Shown here: positions 1 through 7,368 of the stretch, piece by piece
Layout of the letters: each line of letters opens with the position of its first letter
How positions within the stretch are numbered: the stretch's first letter is position 1
NCBI GenBank assembly: GCA_030655675.1
Contig: JAUSPM010000233.1
Location: 1 to 10,925 of the forward strand
From: Methanosarcinaceae archaeon
GTDB lineage: Archaea > Halobacteriota > Methanosarcinia > Methanosarcinales > Methanosarcinaceae
Reading direction: 5' to 3'
Length of the DNA: 10,925 nt
Made by a program: the position numbers and the translations under genes
The notes under the pieces: generated by a model
What the model was told of the DNA's origin: nothing
Database searches by the model: none
What the model saw: only the letters and a program-made list of their open reading frames with translations

Positions 1-2
1 CT

Positions 3-935
3 CTTGATTCGGGTGATCTTACAGAGACCGTTCATAACGTGCTTGTTTACCAATCCCTCAAGGATGGTACTGTAGGCAAGTATCAGGATGATCTCAACTC
101 AAACTGGTCAACCATCGATCCAGAGGCTGATGCGAAGGAAATTCTTTCCGCGATAAAATCAGGCGGGAACGGATTGAAGTTCAATCCAGATACCATGACA
201 TTCAGTGTCTCGTCTATCAAGGTTTATGAGAACTGCCCGAAACAGTACGAACTCCAAAACATACTGAGAATGCCTACAAGGGCTTCGGAAGACAGTACGG
301 GTGCTATGAATCTGGGTAGTTTCGTGCATAAGGTTTGTGAGATCGCTGTAGAGGATAAGATCTCGACAAAAGATGAGATGTACAGAATTGCAAATGATCT
401 AATCACAAAATCCGAATGGAAGGGCGTTGATCTTACGAGAGCAAAACCACTGTTTGAAGTGTTCTGGCTACGTAATGGATCCAGAATTAAAGACAACCTG
501 TTTGTTGAAAAACGGTTTAGTGTACCGATCGAGGGTTTCATTTTCAAGGGATTCATTGACAGGATAGACCTGTTGCCCGGGACTGAGAATGAAGTGGAGA
601 TTATTGATTACAAGAGCGGCAAGACCGAACCAAATCCTGATGACAGGTCAAAGCAACTTTTGCTTTATGCACATGGGTTCAATCATCTTTATCCTGATTA
701 TGTAGTTCGAAAACTTACACTTGATATGCTTGCACGAGATAAGCCAAGAGTGTATGAACTTCAGGATGATGGAAATTACACTGGTGATAGGGTTAAACCG
801 CTTGACTTAGGTGTTATTGAAAGGATGGCTGAGACTGCGAGGAAGATCGCTCATGATTACGAGCATGGGTTTAAGATGATTGATGATGAAGCGGTTTGTG
901 GGGATTGTGGGTATCGGTTGTATTGTGGGGAGTGA
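3..935 (+). CDS. RecB/AddB-like PD-(D/E)XK nuclease domain with Fe-S cysteines, C-terminal part (5' end outside window)
   Basis: Probably the nuclease end of a UvrD/AddB-type helicase-nuclease acting in DNA end processing or repair. The frame is open to the window edge and the first internal start, a GTG at 39, has no clear Shine-Dalgarno, so the gene is taken as truncated. Numbering from that GTG, the domain opens with a SVSSIKVYENCPKQYE stretch (Cys66), then the conserved His97 in GSFVHK, Asp174 in GFIDRID, Asp190 and Lys192 in IIDYKSGK, and Gln206 with Tyr210 in QLLLY. It closes with Cys287, Cys290 and Cys296. The spacing C-(220)-C-x2-C-x5-C is that of the 4Fe-4S 'iron staple' known in AddB and related nucleases, and all expected active-site residues are present. 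The helicase part is not visible, so a stand-alone nuclease remains possible. The exonuclease gene follows 6 bases later, suggesting an operon. Confidence 0.85.
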   Translation, partial: LDSGDLTETVHNVLVYQSLKDGTVGKYQDDLNSNWSTIDPEADAKEILSAIKSGGNGLKFNPDTMTFSVSSIKVYENCPKQYELQNILRMPTRASEDSTGAMNLGSFVHKVCEIAVEDKISTKDEMYRIANDLITKSEWKGVDLTRAKPLFEVFWLRNGSRIKDNLFVEKRFSVPIEGFIFKGFIDRIDLLPGTENEVEIIDYKSGKTEPNPDDRSKQLLLYAHGFNHLYPDYVVRKLTLDMLARDKPRVYELQDDGNYTGDRVKPLDLGVIERMAETARKIAHDYEHGFKMIDDEAVCGDCGYRLYCGE

Positions 936-941
936 GTGCAC

Positions 942-1526
942 ATGACCAAAACATACCTGATATTCGACACTGAAACCACAGGCTTACCATTAAACTGGAA
1001 AGCGCCGATCACAGACCTGAACAACTGGCCACGCCTGGTCCAGATCGCATGGTGGCATTGTGACAAATCTGGGAATATACTTTCGGATTCCGATTACATC
1101 GTAAAGCCGCAAGGCTTCATCATTCCCAAAGATGCAGCAAATGTCCATGGCATCTCAACTGAAATAGCGATCAATAAAGGAATTGATCTGGGAACAGTCC
1201 TCAATGAATTTGCCGGAGCAATGGAACGCTCAGACTTTTTGGTAGCCCATAACATTAATTTTGATGAGAAGATTGTCGGGGCTGAGTTTTTGAGAGCTGA
1301 TCTTGAGAATCAGTTAACCGATATCCCGAAGATATGCACAATGAAAATGTCAACCGATTATTGTAAGTTGCCTGGGCCATATGGGTACAAGTTGCCGTCC
1401 CTTTCGGAATTACATTATAAATTATTCAATGAATATTTTGATGAAGCGCATGATGCCGCTGTTGATGTGAGGGTGTGTGCAAGTTGTTTTTTTGAATTGA
1501 AGAATATAGGGATTATTGAGTTGTAG
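942..1526 (+). CDS. DnaQ-like DEDDh 3'-5' exonuclease
   Basis: A 194-residue exonuclease of the DnaQ/RNase T superfamily, expected to remove nucleotides from 3' ends using two metal ions. ExoI is IFDTETTG (Asp9, Glu11). ExoII is VAHNINFD (Asn104, Asp108). ExoIII is HDAAVD (His170, Asp175), the H-x4-D form that defines the DEDDh subgroup. The ATG at 942 is preferred to the in-frame GTG at 936 because GGGGAG at 927-932 lies 9 bases before the ATG but only 3 before the GTG. The product is essentially the catalytic domain alone, with no polymerase or helicase fused. It sits 6 bases after the nuclease gene and is probably translated from the same message, which fits a joint role in DNA end processing. 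Substrate (DNA or RNA) cannot be told from the sequence. Confidence 0.88.
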   Translation: MTKTYLIFDTETTGLPLNWKAPITDLNNWPRLVQIAWWHCDKSGNILSDSDYIVKPQGFIIPKDAANVHGISTEIAINKGIDLGTVLNEFAGAMERSDFLVAHNINFDEKIVGAEFLRADLENQLTDIPKICTMKMSTDYCKLPGPYGYKLPSLSELHYKLFNEYFDEAHDAAVDVRVCASCFFELKNIGIIEL

Positions 1527-1559
1527 TAGCGGTTTAGGTTCTACCGATAGGGTACTAAA

Positions 1560-2669
1560 ATGCAAATAAAATGTAGTTTTTGTGGTGAACAAATGGATAA
1601 TCCTGATTTTGCTAAAAATTATCCAAACATTGTATGTCGTGAATGTGAATCTTCTGCCGTTAATTCGAATGGCGAAATCCCGCAATTTGACAGTATGGGA
1701 GACTTTGGCGACAATCCGGTGTACATAGATGGAGCAAAATGCTGGAGACGATACAAATTTGGCGGATTTATCACCATGAGAGATGATTTTAATTATGATA
1801 ATCTTGATGAATTTTATGACAGATCCGGATTCATGAAAAGATACATGCAAGATGTGCCCAATCCGATTGATGTTTCACAAATTAATTATCTTTTGTCACA
1901 ATTAAACAACGAACAGATGGATGCAAAAGATTCAGAAGCAAGACAGCGTGAGGAAGATAGAAGTAGACTCCTAAATGAATACTTTGAAAAGGGCGTGACT
2001 GCAAGCCATAATGGAAAATTTGAAGATTCCGCGATGATTTTTATAAAGGCACTTGAATATATTAAGAATTCACAGCATTTCGAAAAAGCGCAAATTCTAT
2101 TCAACATTGTCACAGCCTATTGTAAAGCCGGTAATTTCCCCACCGCAACTGAATATCTTTCAGAACTCGATTCTCTTTCCGCCAGATACCCTGATAATAT
2201 AGTGATTAATGAGGAGAAGGCAAAAGGACTTGGCAATATCGTAAAAGCCGCCTATTACGTATCTGGAGATATCCACCGAGCTGTTTCATACCTTTCCGAT
2301 CTTAATTTTCTAACTACCCGATATCCCAAAAATATTGAGATTAATCTGGCAATGGCAAATGGAGTTGTTACTATCATCGAAGCCTATGGTAGAAACAGCG
2401 ATTTCTCAAAAACAAATTCATATCTTTCCGATCTAACTTCTATTGCCTCAAGATTCCCCCATAATATTGAGATAAATCTGGCGATGGTAAATGGTTTGTT
2501 TAATATTTTCATATCGCATATCAATGTCGGAAACTTTCCTGAAGCTTCCATCCATCTAAAATCACTTAAACAACTTGCAGGCACATTTTCTGATAATACC
2601 TATATCCAAAATCTATGGGCGGAAGCATTTGAATATTATCAGCAGAAAAAAGATTCACGTAATACGTGA
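1560..2669 (+). CDS. Zinc-ribbon and TPR-like repeat protein, function unknown
   Basis: A 369-residue protein, probably cytoplasmic since no signal peptide or membrane segment is seen. The N-terminus has a CxxC...CxxC zinc-binding pattern (Cys5, Cys8, Cys26, Cys29). A charged helical stretch (about 117-140) follows. From about 140 to the end the protein consists of helical TPR-like repeats. The motif YLS-D/E-L recurs at residues 199, 244 and 288 with a weaker HLKSL at 332, a period of 44-45 residues, and each is followed by an R-x-P-x-NI-x-IN segment. Such repeats usually mediate protein-protein contacts. The start is an ATG with only a weak upstream GGGT, 33 bases after the exonuclease gene, so cotranscription is possible. 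I do not recognise a named family; a scaffold or sensor role is only a guess. Confidence 0.75.
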   Translation: MQIKCSFCGEQMDNPDFAKNYPNIVCRECESSAVNSNGEIPQFDSMGDFGDNPVYIDGAKCWRRYKFGGFITMRDDFNYDNLDEFYDRSGFMKRYMQDVPNPIDVSQINYLLSQLNNEQMDAKDSEARQREEDRSRLLNEYFEKGVTASHNGKFEDSAMIFIKALEYIKNSQHFEKAQILFNIVTAYCKAGNFPTATEYLSELDSLSARYPDNIVINEEKAKGLGNIVKAAYYVSGDIHRAVSYLSDLNFLTTRYPKNIEINLAMANGVVTIIEAYGRNSDFSKTNSYLSDLTSIASRFPHNIEINLAMVNGLFNIFISHINVGNFPEASIHLKSLKQLAGTFSDNTYIQNLWAEAFEYYQQKKDSRNT

Positions 2670-2758
2670 TATCTCCCGTTCCACAAAACGGCATATAATG
2701 AAATTAAACCTTTCATGCACCTAGTGCACTTTATGTATATTTATAATAAAACCACAAG

Positions 2759-2804
2759 CATGCGGAGGAGTACACACATATTGTGTTTTGAAATTGCCTG
2801 CATG
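2759..2804. terminator. Imperfect two-part hairpin between convergent genes, possible terminator
   Basis: CATGC (2759-2763) pairs with GCATG (2800-2804), extended by GG/CC around a bulged T, and an inner ACACA-TAT-TGTGT hairpin lies at 2774-2786. It stands in the 264-base gap between the convergent genes ending at 2669 (plus) and 2934 (minus), where bidirectional termination would be useful. A smaller quasi-palindrome, TGCAC-CTA-GTGCA, is at 2716-2728. No strong U-run follows, so the assignment is weak. The rest of the gap is A/T-rich and shows no gene. Confidence 0.25.
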
Positions 2805-2933
2805 AGTCATTTTAGTGAAAAGTGTTAAATTACTTCAAAAATTGCAAACTAAAACGTCTATATGCCAACTATAAATTGTTATGACACACAAATTAAAGTG
2901 CTTCTGGTAAAAATAGTCGAATGTGGGAGTAGT

Positions 2934-3395
2934 TCATTCCTTTTTGTCAAGATATCCCATTTTAGGATGAACACCCGGATCTGTCTTCAAAGTTCCAGCA
3001 TATCTATCTCTTAATATTTTCCTCATGTCTTTTATGTGGGTTTCCAGCATGGTAATATGTCGATTGTGTTTATCTGCTTTTAATCTGAATCTGTAAAGTA
3101 CTTTTTGTGAATAAGGGTGAAGTGTAGGATGACATATGATAGTATTCTCTTCAGGTTTGTGTTTGAAATATAATATATGATCCCCTGCTGAGTCCTTTAA
3201 TATTGAAAACCCTTCGAGTTTAATCTCTGCCCCTTCATAAGCGGGATGTGTGCCATCATCAAGGGATATCATAATTGAGTCTTCGGTCATCTCACCGCCC
3301 AATTTTTCAAAAAACGAATCATCGTCTATGAATGTCGCACGAAGATGATCGGTTTCTATGTGTGAGAACTTACTGTTTGAATTTTCTTTTCCCAT
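2934..3395 (-). CDS. Hypothetical protein, 153 residues
   Basis: I do not recognise a family. The ATG start (complement of 3393-3395) is well supported: GGAGGG (complement of 3403-3408) lies 7 bases upstream and an A/T-rich TATA-like stretch (3412-3422) just before it. The protein is soluble-looking and charged, with no signal peptide or membrane segment. The N-terminal third is acidic (FIDDDSFFEKLGGEMTED), the middle looks like beta strands with hydrophobic/polar alternation (about 42-90), and the last third is basic and probably helical (RFRLKADKHNRHITMLETHI, followed by KDMRKILRDRY). It stands alone with its own promoter, separated from the DUF1016 gene by about 217 bases. The inverted repeats upstream suggest regulation by a DNA-binding protein. 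Confidence 0.65.
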   Translation of the reverse strand: MGKENSNSKFSHIETDHLRATFIDDDSFFEKLGGEMTEDSIMISLDDGTHPAYEGAEIKLEGFSILKDSAGDHILYFKHKPEENTIICHPTLHPYSQKVLYRFRLKADKHNRHITMLETHIKDMRKILRDRYAGTLKTDPGVHPKMGYLDKKE

Positions 3396-3402
3396 GGTTA
3401 TA

Positions 3403-3512
3403 CCCTCCGTCTTTATGATATATTCGACATTGATATGTTGTCCTGTCGATATTATGTATTTTGTGTTTTCCTATTGTTCACAGGGGAAACATATCTTCAA
3501 TAACATGTGAAC
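3403..3512 (-). promoter_or_regulatory. Promoter of the 153-residue gene with two inverted repeats
   Basis: Reading on the minus strand towards the gene: a 7-bp inverted repeat GTTCACA (3476-3482) / TGTGAAC (3506-3512), then a 6-bp inverted repeat TCGACA (3424-3429) / TGTCGA (3444-3449) separated by 14 bases, then the TATA-like stretch and the GGAGGG ribosome site. The TCGACA/TGTCGA pair abuts the TATA-like stretch, where archaeal activators or repressors commonly bind. Function as an operator is inferred. Confidence 0.4.
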
Positions 3513-3520
3513 TCATTTTA

Positions 3521-3560
3521 CCTGCTGCTATGCGGCGAGGAATGAGGCTTCTGCTTCATT
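3521..3560 (-). repeat. Insertion-sequence end remnant, copy A (two small hairpins)
   Basis: On the plus strand this holds hairpin I, GCTGC-TAT-GCGGC (3524-3536, one wobble pair), followed by hairpin II, AATGAGGC-TTCT-GCTTCATT (3541-3560). Read on the minus strand it encodes NEAEASFLAA followed by a TAG stop inside hairpin I, with a stop directly upstream, so only about ten codons survive. Closely similar motifs lie at 4947-4986 and 10730-10765. This resembles the last codons plus right-end hairpin of an IS200/IS605-type tnpB element; that family assignment is inference. Confidence 0.4.
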
Positions 3561-3612
3561 TTAGATAACCCATTCTCAAATATTACTTTCAATCCACTTT
3601 TGAACTATACCA

Positions 3613-4645
3613 TCATTCATTCCATTCCCCCAACAATTTAGCAATCTCATCTGGTGACGGCAGTTGCCCTTTAAGCTCTTTAGGCAAGTGTTTGACCATG
3701 TGATATGTCCCCACGCCTATGGGCTTGCGGGTATCGTGCAAGGCATATTCAACAACCGTGCGATTCTTTTCCTTGCAAAGAATGATTTCGATAGCGGGTT
3801 TTTCACCCTCCTCACGCACCTGACGATCCAAAGCGGTCAGGTAAAACTGCATTTTGCCCACGAATTCCGGTTGAAACTCGCCTATCTTGAGTTCAATGGC
3901 AACAAGGCATCTGAGGCGGCGGTGATAAAGCAGCAGATCAATGAAATATTCCTTATCATCTACAGTAAGACGAAACTGGCTGCCGACAAAAGCAAACAAC
4001 CCACCCATCACGCGAAGAAAGTCCTCGATCCTTAAGATGAGGGCACGTTCTAGTTCGCGTTCGGAATGCTCTTCGCCCATTTCAAGAAAGTCGAAAGAAT
4101 ATTCATCTTTTACAGCTAACTTCGCCTGTGCACGCTGGCCGGGTGTCAACGCCTTATCGAAGTTGGTCTGCCCGAGTAAGGTCTTTTCGTAACTCTGATT
4201 TTCGATCTGATGGATGAGCATACTCTTGGACCAGCCGAATTTGCGAGTCATGCGAATGTAGAATTCACGCTCCAGAGGGTCTTTGCTGCGCTCCATTATG
4301 ACTATATTGTGTGACCATCCAATTTCTCGCACCAGTGGTGCGAGTTTTGGGAAATCTGTATACGCCTCACAAAATCCCTTCATACGCCACAGATTTGAGG
4401 TAGAAAATCCGCCAACACCAGGAAATTCATTTTGCAGATCATTGGCCAATCGCTCAACAACAGATTTACCCCCAACCTTCCCTGCTTTGCCGTTCGGCGA
4501 TCATTTTTCCAATGTCCCAGTAAAGCACAATCATTTCCTTGTTGACAACTTTGAGGGCTTCGTATTGGGCTGAACGAACGCGCTCTTTCACTTCTACCAG
4601 AAACACGGCGTAATCATCAGGTAATCGTTTTGAAATTTTGGTCAT
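3613..4645 (-). pseudogene. YhcG/DUF1016 PD-(D/E)XK nuclease, frameshifted
   Basis: The family is a predicted nuclease often found near restriction-modification and defence genes. Translation from the ATG at 4645 gives a typical N-terminus (DDYAVFLVEVKERVRSAQYE, later LYWDIGKMIAERQSREGWG, 59 residues) and then meets TAA at 4466-4468. The family sequence continues at once in another frame, GKSVVERLANDLQNEFP, to the stop at 3613. The cause is one extra base in the G5 run (complement of 4469-4473): with four Gs the reading is intact at about 344 residues, a normal family length. The C-terminal nuclease domain keeps its Asp in FIDLLLYH and the Glu/Lys of AIELK (about residues 237, 252 and 254 of the restored protein). 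The apparent TTG start at 4449 is internal and spurious. A TATA-like TTTAAAAT lies at about 4665-4672. Base composition is richer in G+C than the neighbours, suggesting transfer. A sequencing error is possible. Confidence 0.88.
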
Positions 4646-5092
4646 ACCACCAACACCACGAAGTTATTTTAAATGAAAAATATCTGCACCACTGCCTCAA
4701 CATTAAGATCTTGCATCTTGTTTATCCTCATTGAAATCTTCTATAATTTTAATCATTCGAGGGCAAGCCATGAAGTTTGCAAACGAGCCTTTTTCCATTC
4801 GTTCTTCTTAAACATAATTGCTTTTTTTGTATATATGTCAAAGCCAAGCGGAGTGAAAGTGTTCTCTAAAATGAATTGTTTTGAATGATATTTTGATTGG
4901 TGATGATCATAGGAATATGAGGAGATTGGCAACTCATCTCCCACCTGCCGTTATGTGGTGAGGAAGGAATCTTCTGCTTCATCCAGACAAAAACATCAAA
5001 ATCAGTATATTTTTGTAGAATTGTCTTATCAAAACCGGTCAATATAGTACAATTGCACAATGACAACTGTCCATACCAATAAGAGACACATT
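4646..5092. other. Gene-poor stretch with doubtful small frames
   Basis: No gene is convincing here. The best frame is a 63-codon one on the minus strand (4753-4944). Its ATG is preceded by GGTGGGAG with almost no spacing, it overlaps the downstream flank of insertion-sequence remnant B, and I recognise no homologue. A plus-strand frame at 4673-4888 is rich in Phe/Ile and has no ribosome site. The stretch also holds the DUF1016 promoter at its left end and looks like a boundary between inserted segments. Confidence 0.4.
4947..4986 (-). repeat. Insertion-sequence end remnant, copy B
   Basis: This has the same arrangement as copy A. Hairpin I is GCCGT-TAT-GTGGT (4947-4959), which keeps pairing through G-T wobbles although several bases differ. 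On the minus strand it encodes LDEAEDSFLTT followed by TAA at 4951-4953, parallel to NEAEASFLAA-stop in copy A. Stops lie a few codons upstream, so only the tail of an ancestral frame remains. Agreement at protein level with changed codons suggests descent from two related elements rather than a recent copy. Confidence 0.4.
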
Positions 5093-5434
5093 GAAAAAAA
5101 GGTATGGCAACTATAATCAATTACATGGGTTAATTCTCAAAACGAGTCCTTGCAGGTTATTCTAAGAATATGTGAGATGTATTTAATGCACCCATATCCC
5201 AAGGCATATATACAAACAAAACTTCTTTTTCTTAGGTTAAAACCATGGTAAACGATACAGAAGGAACGCTATCGTTCAAAGAGTGGAAAAAAAGCATTGA
5301 AGAGAACTGTGCTGGTTGCACATTCACATGTAATGAATTACTTAAAATGTACTTTGACGACATGGACGCTGTAATGCTCAAAACTGGCCATAATGGTAAT
5401 ACCATGAAGGAAATATACGCACTTGTAGCGGAAT
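5093..5434 (+). repeat. 342-bp direct repeat, left copy
   Basis: It matches 8102-8442 base for base except for about 11 substitutions and one single-base indel (about 96% identity). The unit starts with GAAAAAAAGGTATGG, contains about 150 bases of non-coding DNA with a promoter, and ends inside codon 64 of the small gene. Most differences lie in the non-coding part (about 9, against 3 in the roughly 190 coding bases). Flanking sequences on both sides are unrelated, so the borders are sharp. Confidence 0.93.
5205..5212 (+). promoter_or_regulatory. TATA box of the left small gene
   Basis: CATATATA preceded by the purine-containing AAGG, 33 bases before the ATG at 5245. Transcription would start about 10 bases before the ATG, giving a very short leader, consistent with the lack of a Shine-Dalgarno site. 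The same box is conserved in the right repeat copy. Confidence 0.5.
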
Positions 5435-5523
5435 TAGTTGATAGTTTTCTTGTACAAGTTCTTTATGGCAGTCATGGAAAAAATAAATACATATACAAGT
5501 TCAAAACAGAGAAATCAAACTAA
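5245..5523 (+). CDS. Truncated, chimeric copy of a small Cys-containing protein
   Basis: 92 residues. The first 63 match the N-terminus of the 127-residue protein at 8253-8636 with only two amino-acid differences (Glu to Gln at 20, Gly to Asp at 24, left to right copy), including the cysteines at 22, 25 and 29 (C-x2-C-x3-C). After AE the sequence switches to an unrelated tail starting LVDSFLVQVLYGSHGKNKY that ends at a stop in unique DNA. The C-terminal half of the full protein is therefore missing. Either the fragment is a relic whose start and promoter survive because the duplication is recent, or a new short protein. The coding part is better conserved than the non-coding part of the repeat, which is compatible with selection but rests on few differences. 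Function unknown. Confidence 0.55.
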   Translation: MVNDTEGTLSFKEWKKSIEENCAGCTFTCNELLKMYFDDMDAVMLKTGHNGNTMKEIYALVAELVDSFLVQVLYGSHGKNKYIYKFKTEKSN

Positions 5524-5886
5524 AAGATATTCGAATAAATCATATTTTTTCCAATTATCTTAAGTGCTATTACCTTTGCTGTCTATTTCTCAATTTTTTA
5601 ATACTAATTTCGTTAAATATAATCAATATCGATAATTGCTCACACCTTGTTGTGTTTGCTTTTGATGACGTGTAGATATATTGATTTTGACCATTCCATG
5701 CCTACACAGATTGCGCCAGGTTGAAAAAAATCGTTTTATAATAAAAGTATGTGGCAATAAAATCTAATTGCTTAGAATGGCTCAAATTCGGTTATAAAAA
5801 ATGTGAAAACACATGTTTACAAGATTAAAAGATATAGGCAAGATACAAATGCCGGAACATATCCGGCAAATGCTAAGAATCGCTCA
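5524..5886. other. Intergenic A/T-rich stretch with small hairpins
   Basis: No gene is supported. It contains T-rich runs just after the left small gene (for example 5544-5549) that could end its transcript, GTGTAG...CTACAC complementary hexamers around the A/T-rich 5670s-5710s, and the perfect hairpin at 5851-5867 listed separately. A plus-strand frame beginning at 5813 runs mostly antisense to the pilin-like gene and has no ribosome site. Confidence 0.5.
5851..5867 (-). terminator. Perfect 6-bp hairpin just after the pilin-like gene
   Basis: GCCGGA-ACATA-TCCGGC, a G/C-rich stem in A/T-rich DNA, 19 bases past the stop of the minus-strand pilin-like gene. Its position suggests a transcript end or 3' stabiliser for that gene. 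The following minus-strand DNA is only moderately T-rich, so termination is unproven. Confidence 0.4.
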
Positions 5887-7368
5887 TCATGATATTTTTA
5901 CTACTTTTTTCTGTACTGTAAGAGTTATGTCGGGATTGTTACTGTTTATATTTATTCCCACCTGGTTGATACTGCTATTGGATAAAACCGTAATATTACA
6001 TGTCGTTGTTAAGTCTAATATTTCATTTCCCAATTTAGAGAAGTACGAATGCCACAGTGGATACAGTTTAGATGTTGTGTTCTTCATGATAGTGACATTA
6101 TCGGTAACCCCGCTCACCTCATACACATTTCCATCGAGTGCAGTATACAGCGTTTCTATATCATTTCCACTTGCCTGATACTCCCCCGTCATGACCGTGC
6201 TTTTTATTGTCAGAATCAAATTCCCATCACTGTTATTTGTAGCTACAAAAGGCGGTTCAACTTTGAACACTTCTCCATCATACTGACTGAGAATTACCGC
6301 GCCGCTATCGTAAATATACGACTGGTCAACCATGAAATTGTAGTCTGATTGTAGTTTTAGAGTACCGCCACCAATCTTAAAATCATTAAGCACATTCGTA
6401 ATCATGCCGTCTTCGTTAACAAACATGGAAGTCCCCTCGTCTACAGTCTTATAAGTGATATGCTGAGTAGCATCCAGTATTCCATCATACTGCACATAAT
6501 CAATCTCATAATTACCGCCGGTTCCGTCACCAGGGAGTTTCATGTAGTGCTGGATTACCTCGCTTAGTGGTGCTTCTGTAGTATAGAGAGTGCCATTGAT
6601 GGTGACACCAGTTGCAGGTTCAATGAGTGTTATATTTTCATTTGATACTAAGAGGTTTATATTTATGTTAGGATGGAAAACATCGATTACATCAGAACCA
6701 CCCGCTCCTACTGCAACAGAATAAATTCCTTCCCAAAATTGGGTGTCACCGGTTGTTGGATAATATTTTATCATAATACCCAATTCATCTGCATATTTGC
6801 TGTTAGACCCTAGGCCAGCTGGATACAACGTAATCCATCGACTCATCGAAGTTGTCCACATTTTAACCATGAAATTGGAATTCAACCGATCATATTTAGG
6901 ACCACTTCCAGGACCACTAAAATAATCAATTTGATCAGAATCCAATTGCCTAAACTCAAACGACAAATTCGTAAAAGGTGCAGAATCACTTGTATTCAGA
7001 CCAACAATATCAAACCCTTCTCCCCATGCAGCCGACTGACGTGTGACATTACCTGTCATAAACATATCCCCGCCACTACCATTCACTTCAAGATAGCCGA
7101 CTGAGTTTGAACCTTTAATAAACGGCATTTCATCTGTACCCATATCAATTGATGCTGACCTGGCGAACTCGTCCGCAAGTTCGATTTGTTTGTGGATGTC
7201 CATGAAGGCTTTATTTGTATCATCACTGTGTACGGCTTCTGCGTCACCCTCGTATATCGGGACCCATGTGGATGTTACGACTGACATGAATGTTACCAGG
7301 ACTGCCAGTATAAGTATTGCGCCTACTACAACAGATACAGCATCATCGTTTTTCATCATGTCTTTCAT
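5887..7368 (-). CDS. Large archaeal type IV pilin-like surface protein
   Basis: 493 residues from the ATG at 7368. The N-terminus MKDMMKNDDAVSVVVGAILI is a classic archaeal prepilin signal (Pilin_N / former DUF1628 type): a short basic segment, DDAVS, then one hydrophobic helix (about residues 10-35) that serves for membrane insertion and filament packing after prepilin peptidase cleavage. The rest is a long extracellular, beta-rich domain with about ten N-x-S/T sequons (for example GNVT, ENIT, INGT, KNTT), expected for an exposed, N-glycosylated protein. GGGAG lies 8 bases before this ATG. An in-frame ATG at 7515 (GAGGGT upstream, TATA-like box before it) would add 49 residues and is the alternative start. 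The protein is much longer than usual pilins, so it may be a minor, adhesin-like pilin. No pilus assembly genes are nearby. It lies between the 342-bp repeats. Confidence 0.8.
   Translation of the reverse strand: MKDMMKNDDAVSVVVGAILILAVLVTFMSVVTSTWVPIYEGDAEAVHSDDTNKAFMDIHKQIELADEFARSASIDMGTDEMPFIKGSNSVGYLEVNGSGGDMFMTGNVTRQSAAWGEGFDIVGLNTSDSAPFTNLSFEFRQLDSDQIDYFSGPGSGPKYDRLNSNFMVKMWTTSMSRWITLYPAGLGSNSKYADELGIMIKYYPTTGDTQFWEGIYSVAVGAGGSDVIDVFHPNININLLVSNENITLIEPATGVTINGTLYTTEAPLSEVIQHYMKLPGDGTGGNYEIDYVQYDGILDATQHITYKTVDEGTSMFVNEDGMITNVLNDFKIGGGTLKLQSDYNFMVDQSYIYDSGAVILSQYDGEVFKVEPPFVATNNSDGNLILTIKSTVMTGEYQASGNDIETLYTALDGNVYEVSGVTDNVTIMKNTTSKLYPLWHSYFSKLGNEILDLTTTCNITVLSNSSINQVGININSNNPDITLTVQKKVVKIS

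Noticed and set aside
936..938. GTG as the start of the exonuclease gene
   Set aside because: It is only 3 bases from the GGGGAG site; the ATG at 942 has better spacing and leaves the ExoI motif at the usual distance.
3664..4192. Plus-strand frames across the DUF1016 gene
   Set aside because: They mirror the nuclease coding sequence, whose domain and catalytic residues are clear on the minus strand.
4447..4449. TTG as the start of a 278-residue nuclease gene
   Set aside because: Family-typical sequence continues upstream in the neighbouring frame, so this TTG is an internal Leu codon exposed by the frameshift.
4753..5120. Overlapping minus-strand frames of 63 and 84 codons
   Set aside because: They overlap each other around the insertion-sequence remnant, lack properly spaced ribosome sites, and match nothing I know; noted only as part of the gene-poor stretch.
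5660..5720. Possible C/D-box-like RNA (TGATGA followed by TTGA/CTGA-like text)
   Set aside because: The D boxes are poor and no second box pair with correct spacing is seen, so it is likely chance in A/T-rich DNA.
5813..6178. 121-codon plus-strand frame with hydrophobic stretches
   Set aside because: Most of it is antisense to the well-supported pilin-like gene, and it has no ribosome site or family resemblance.
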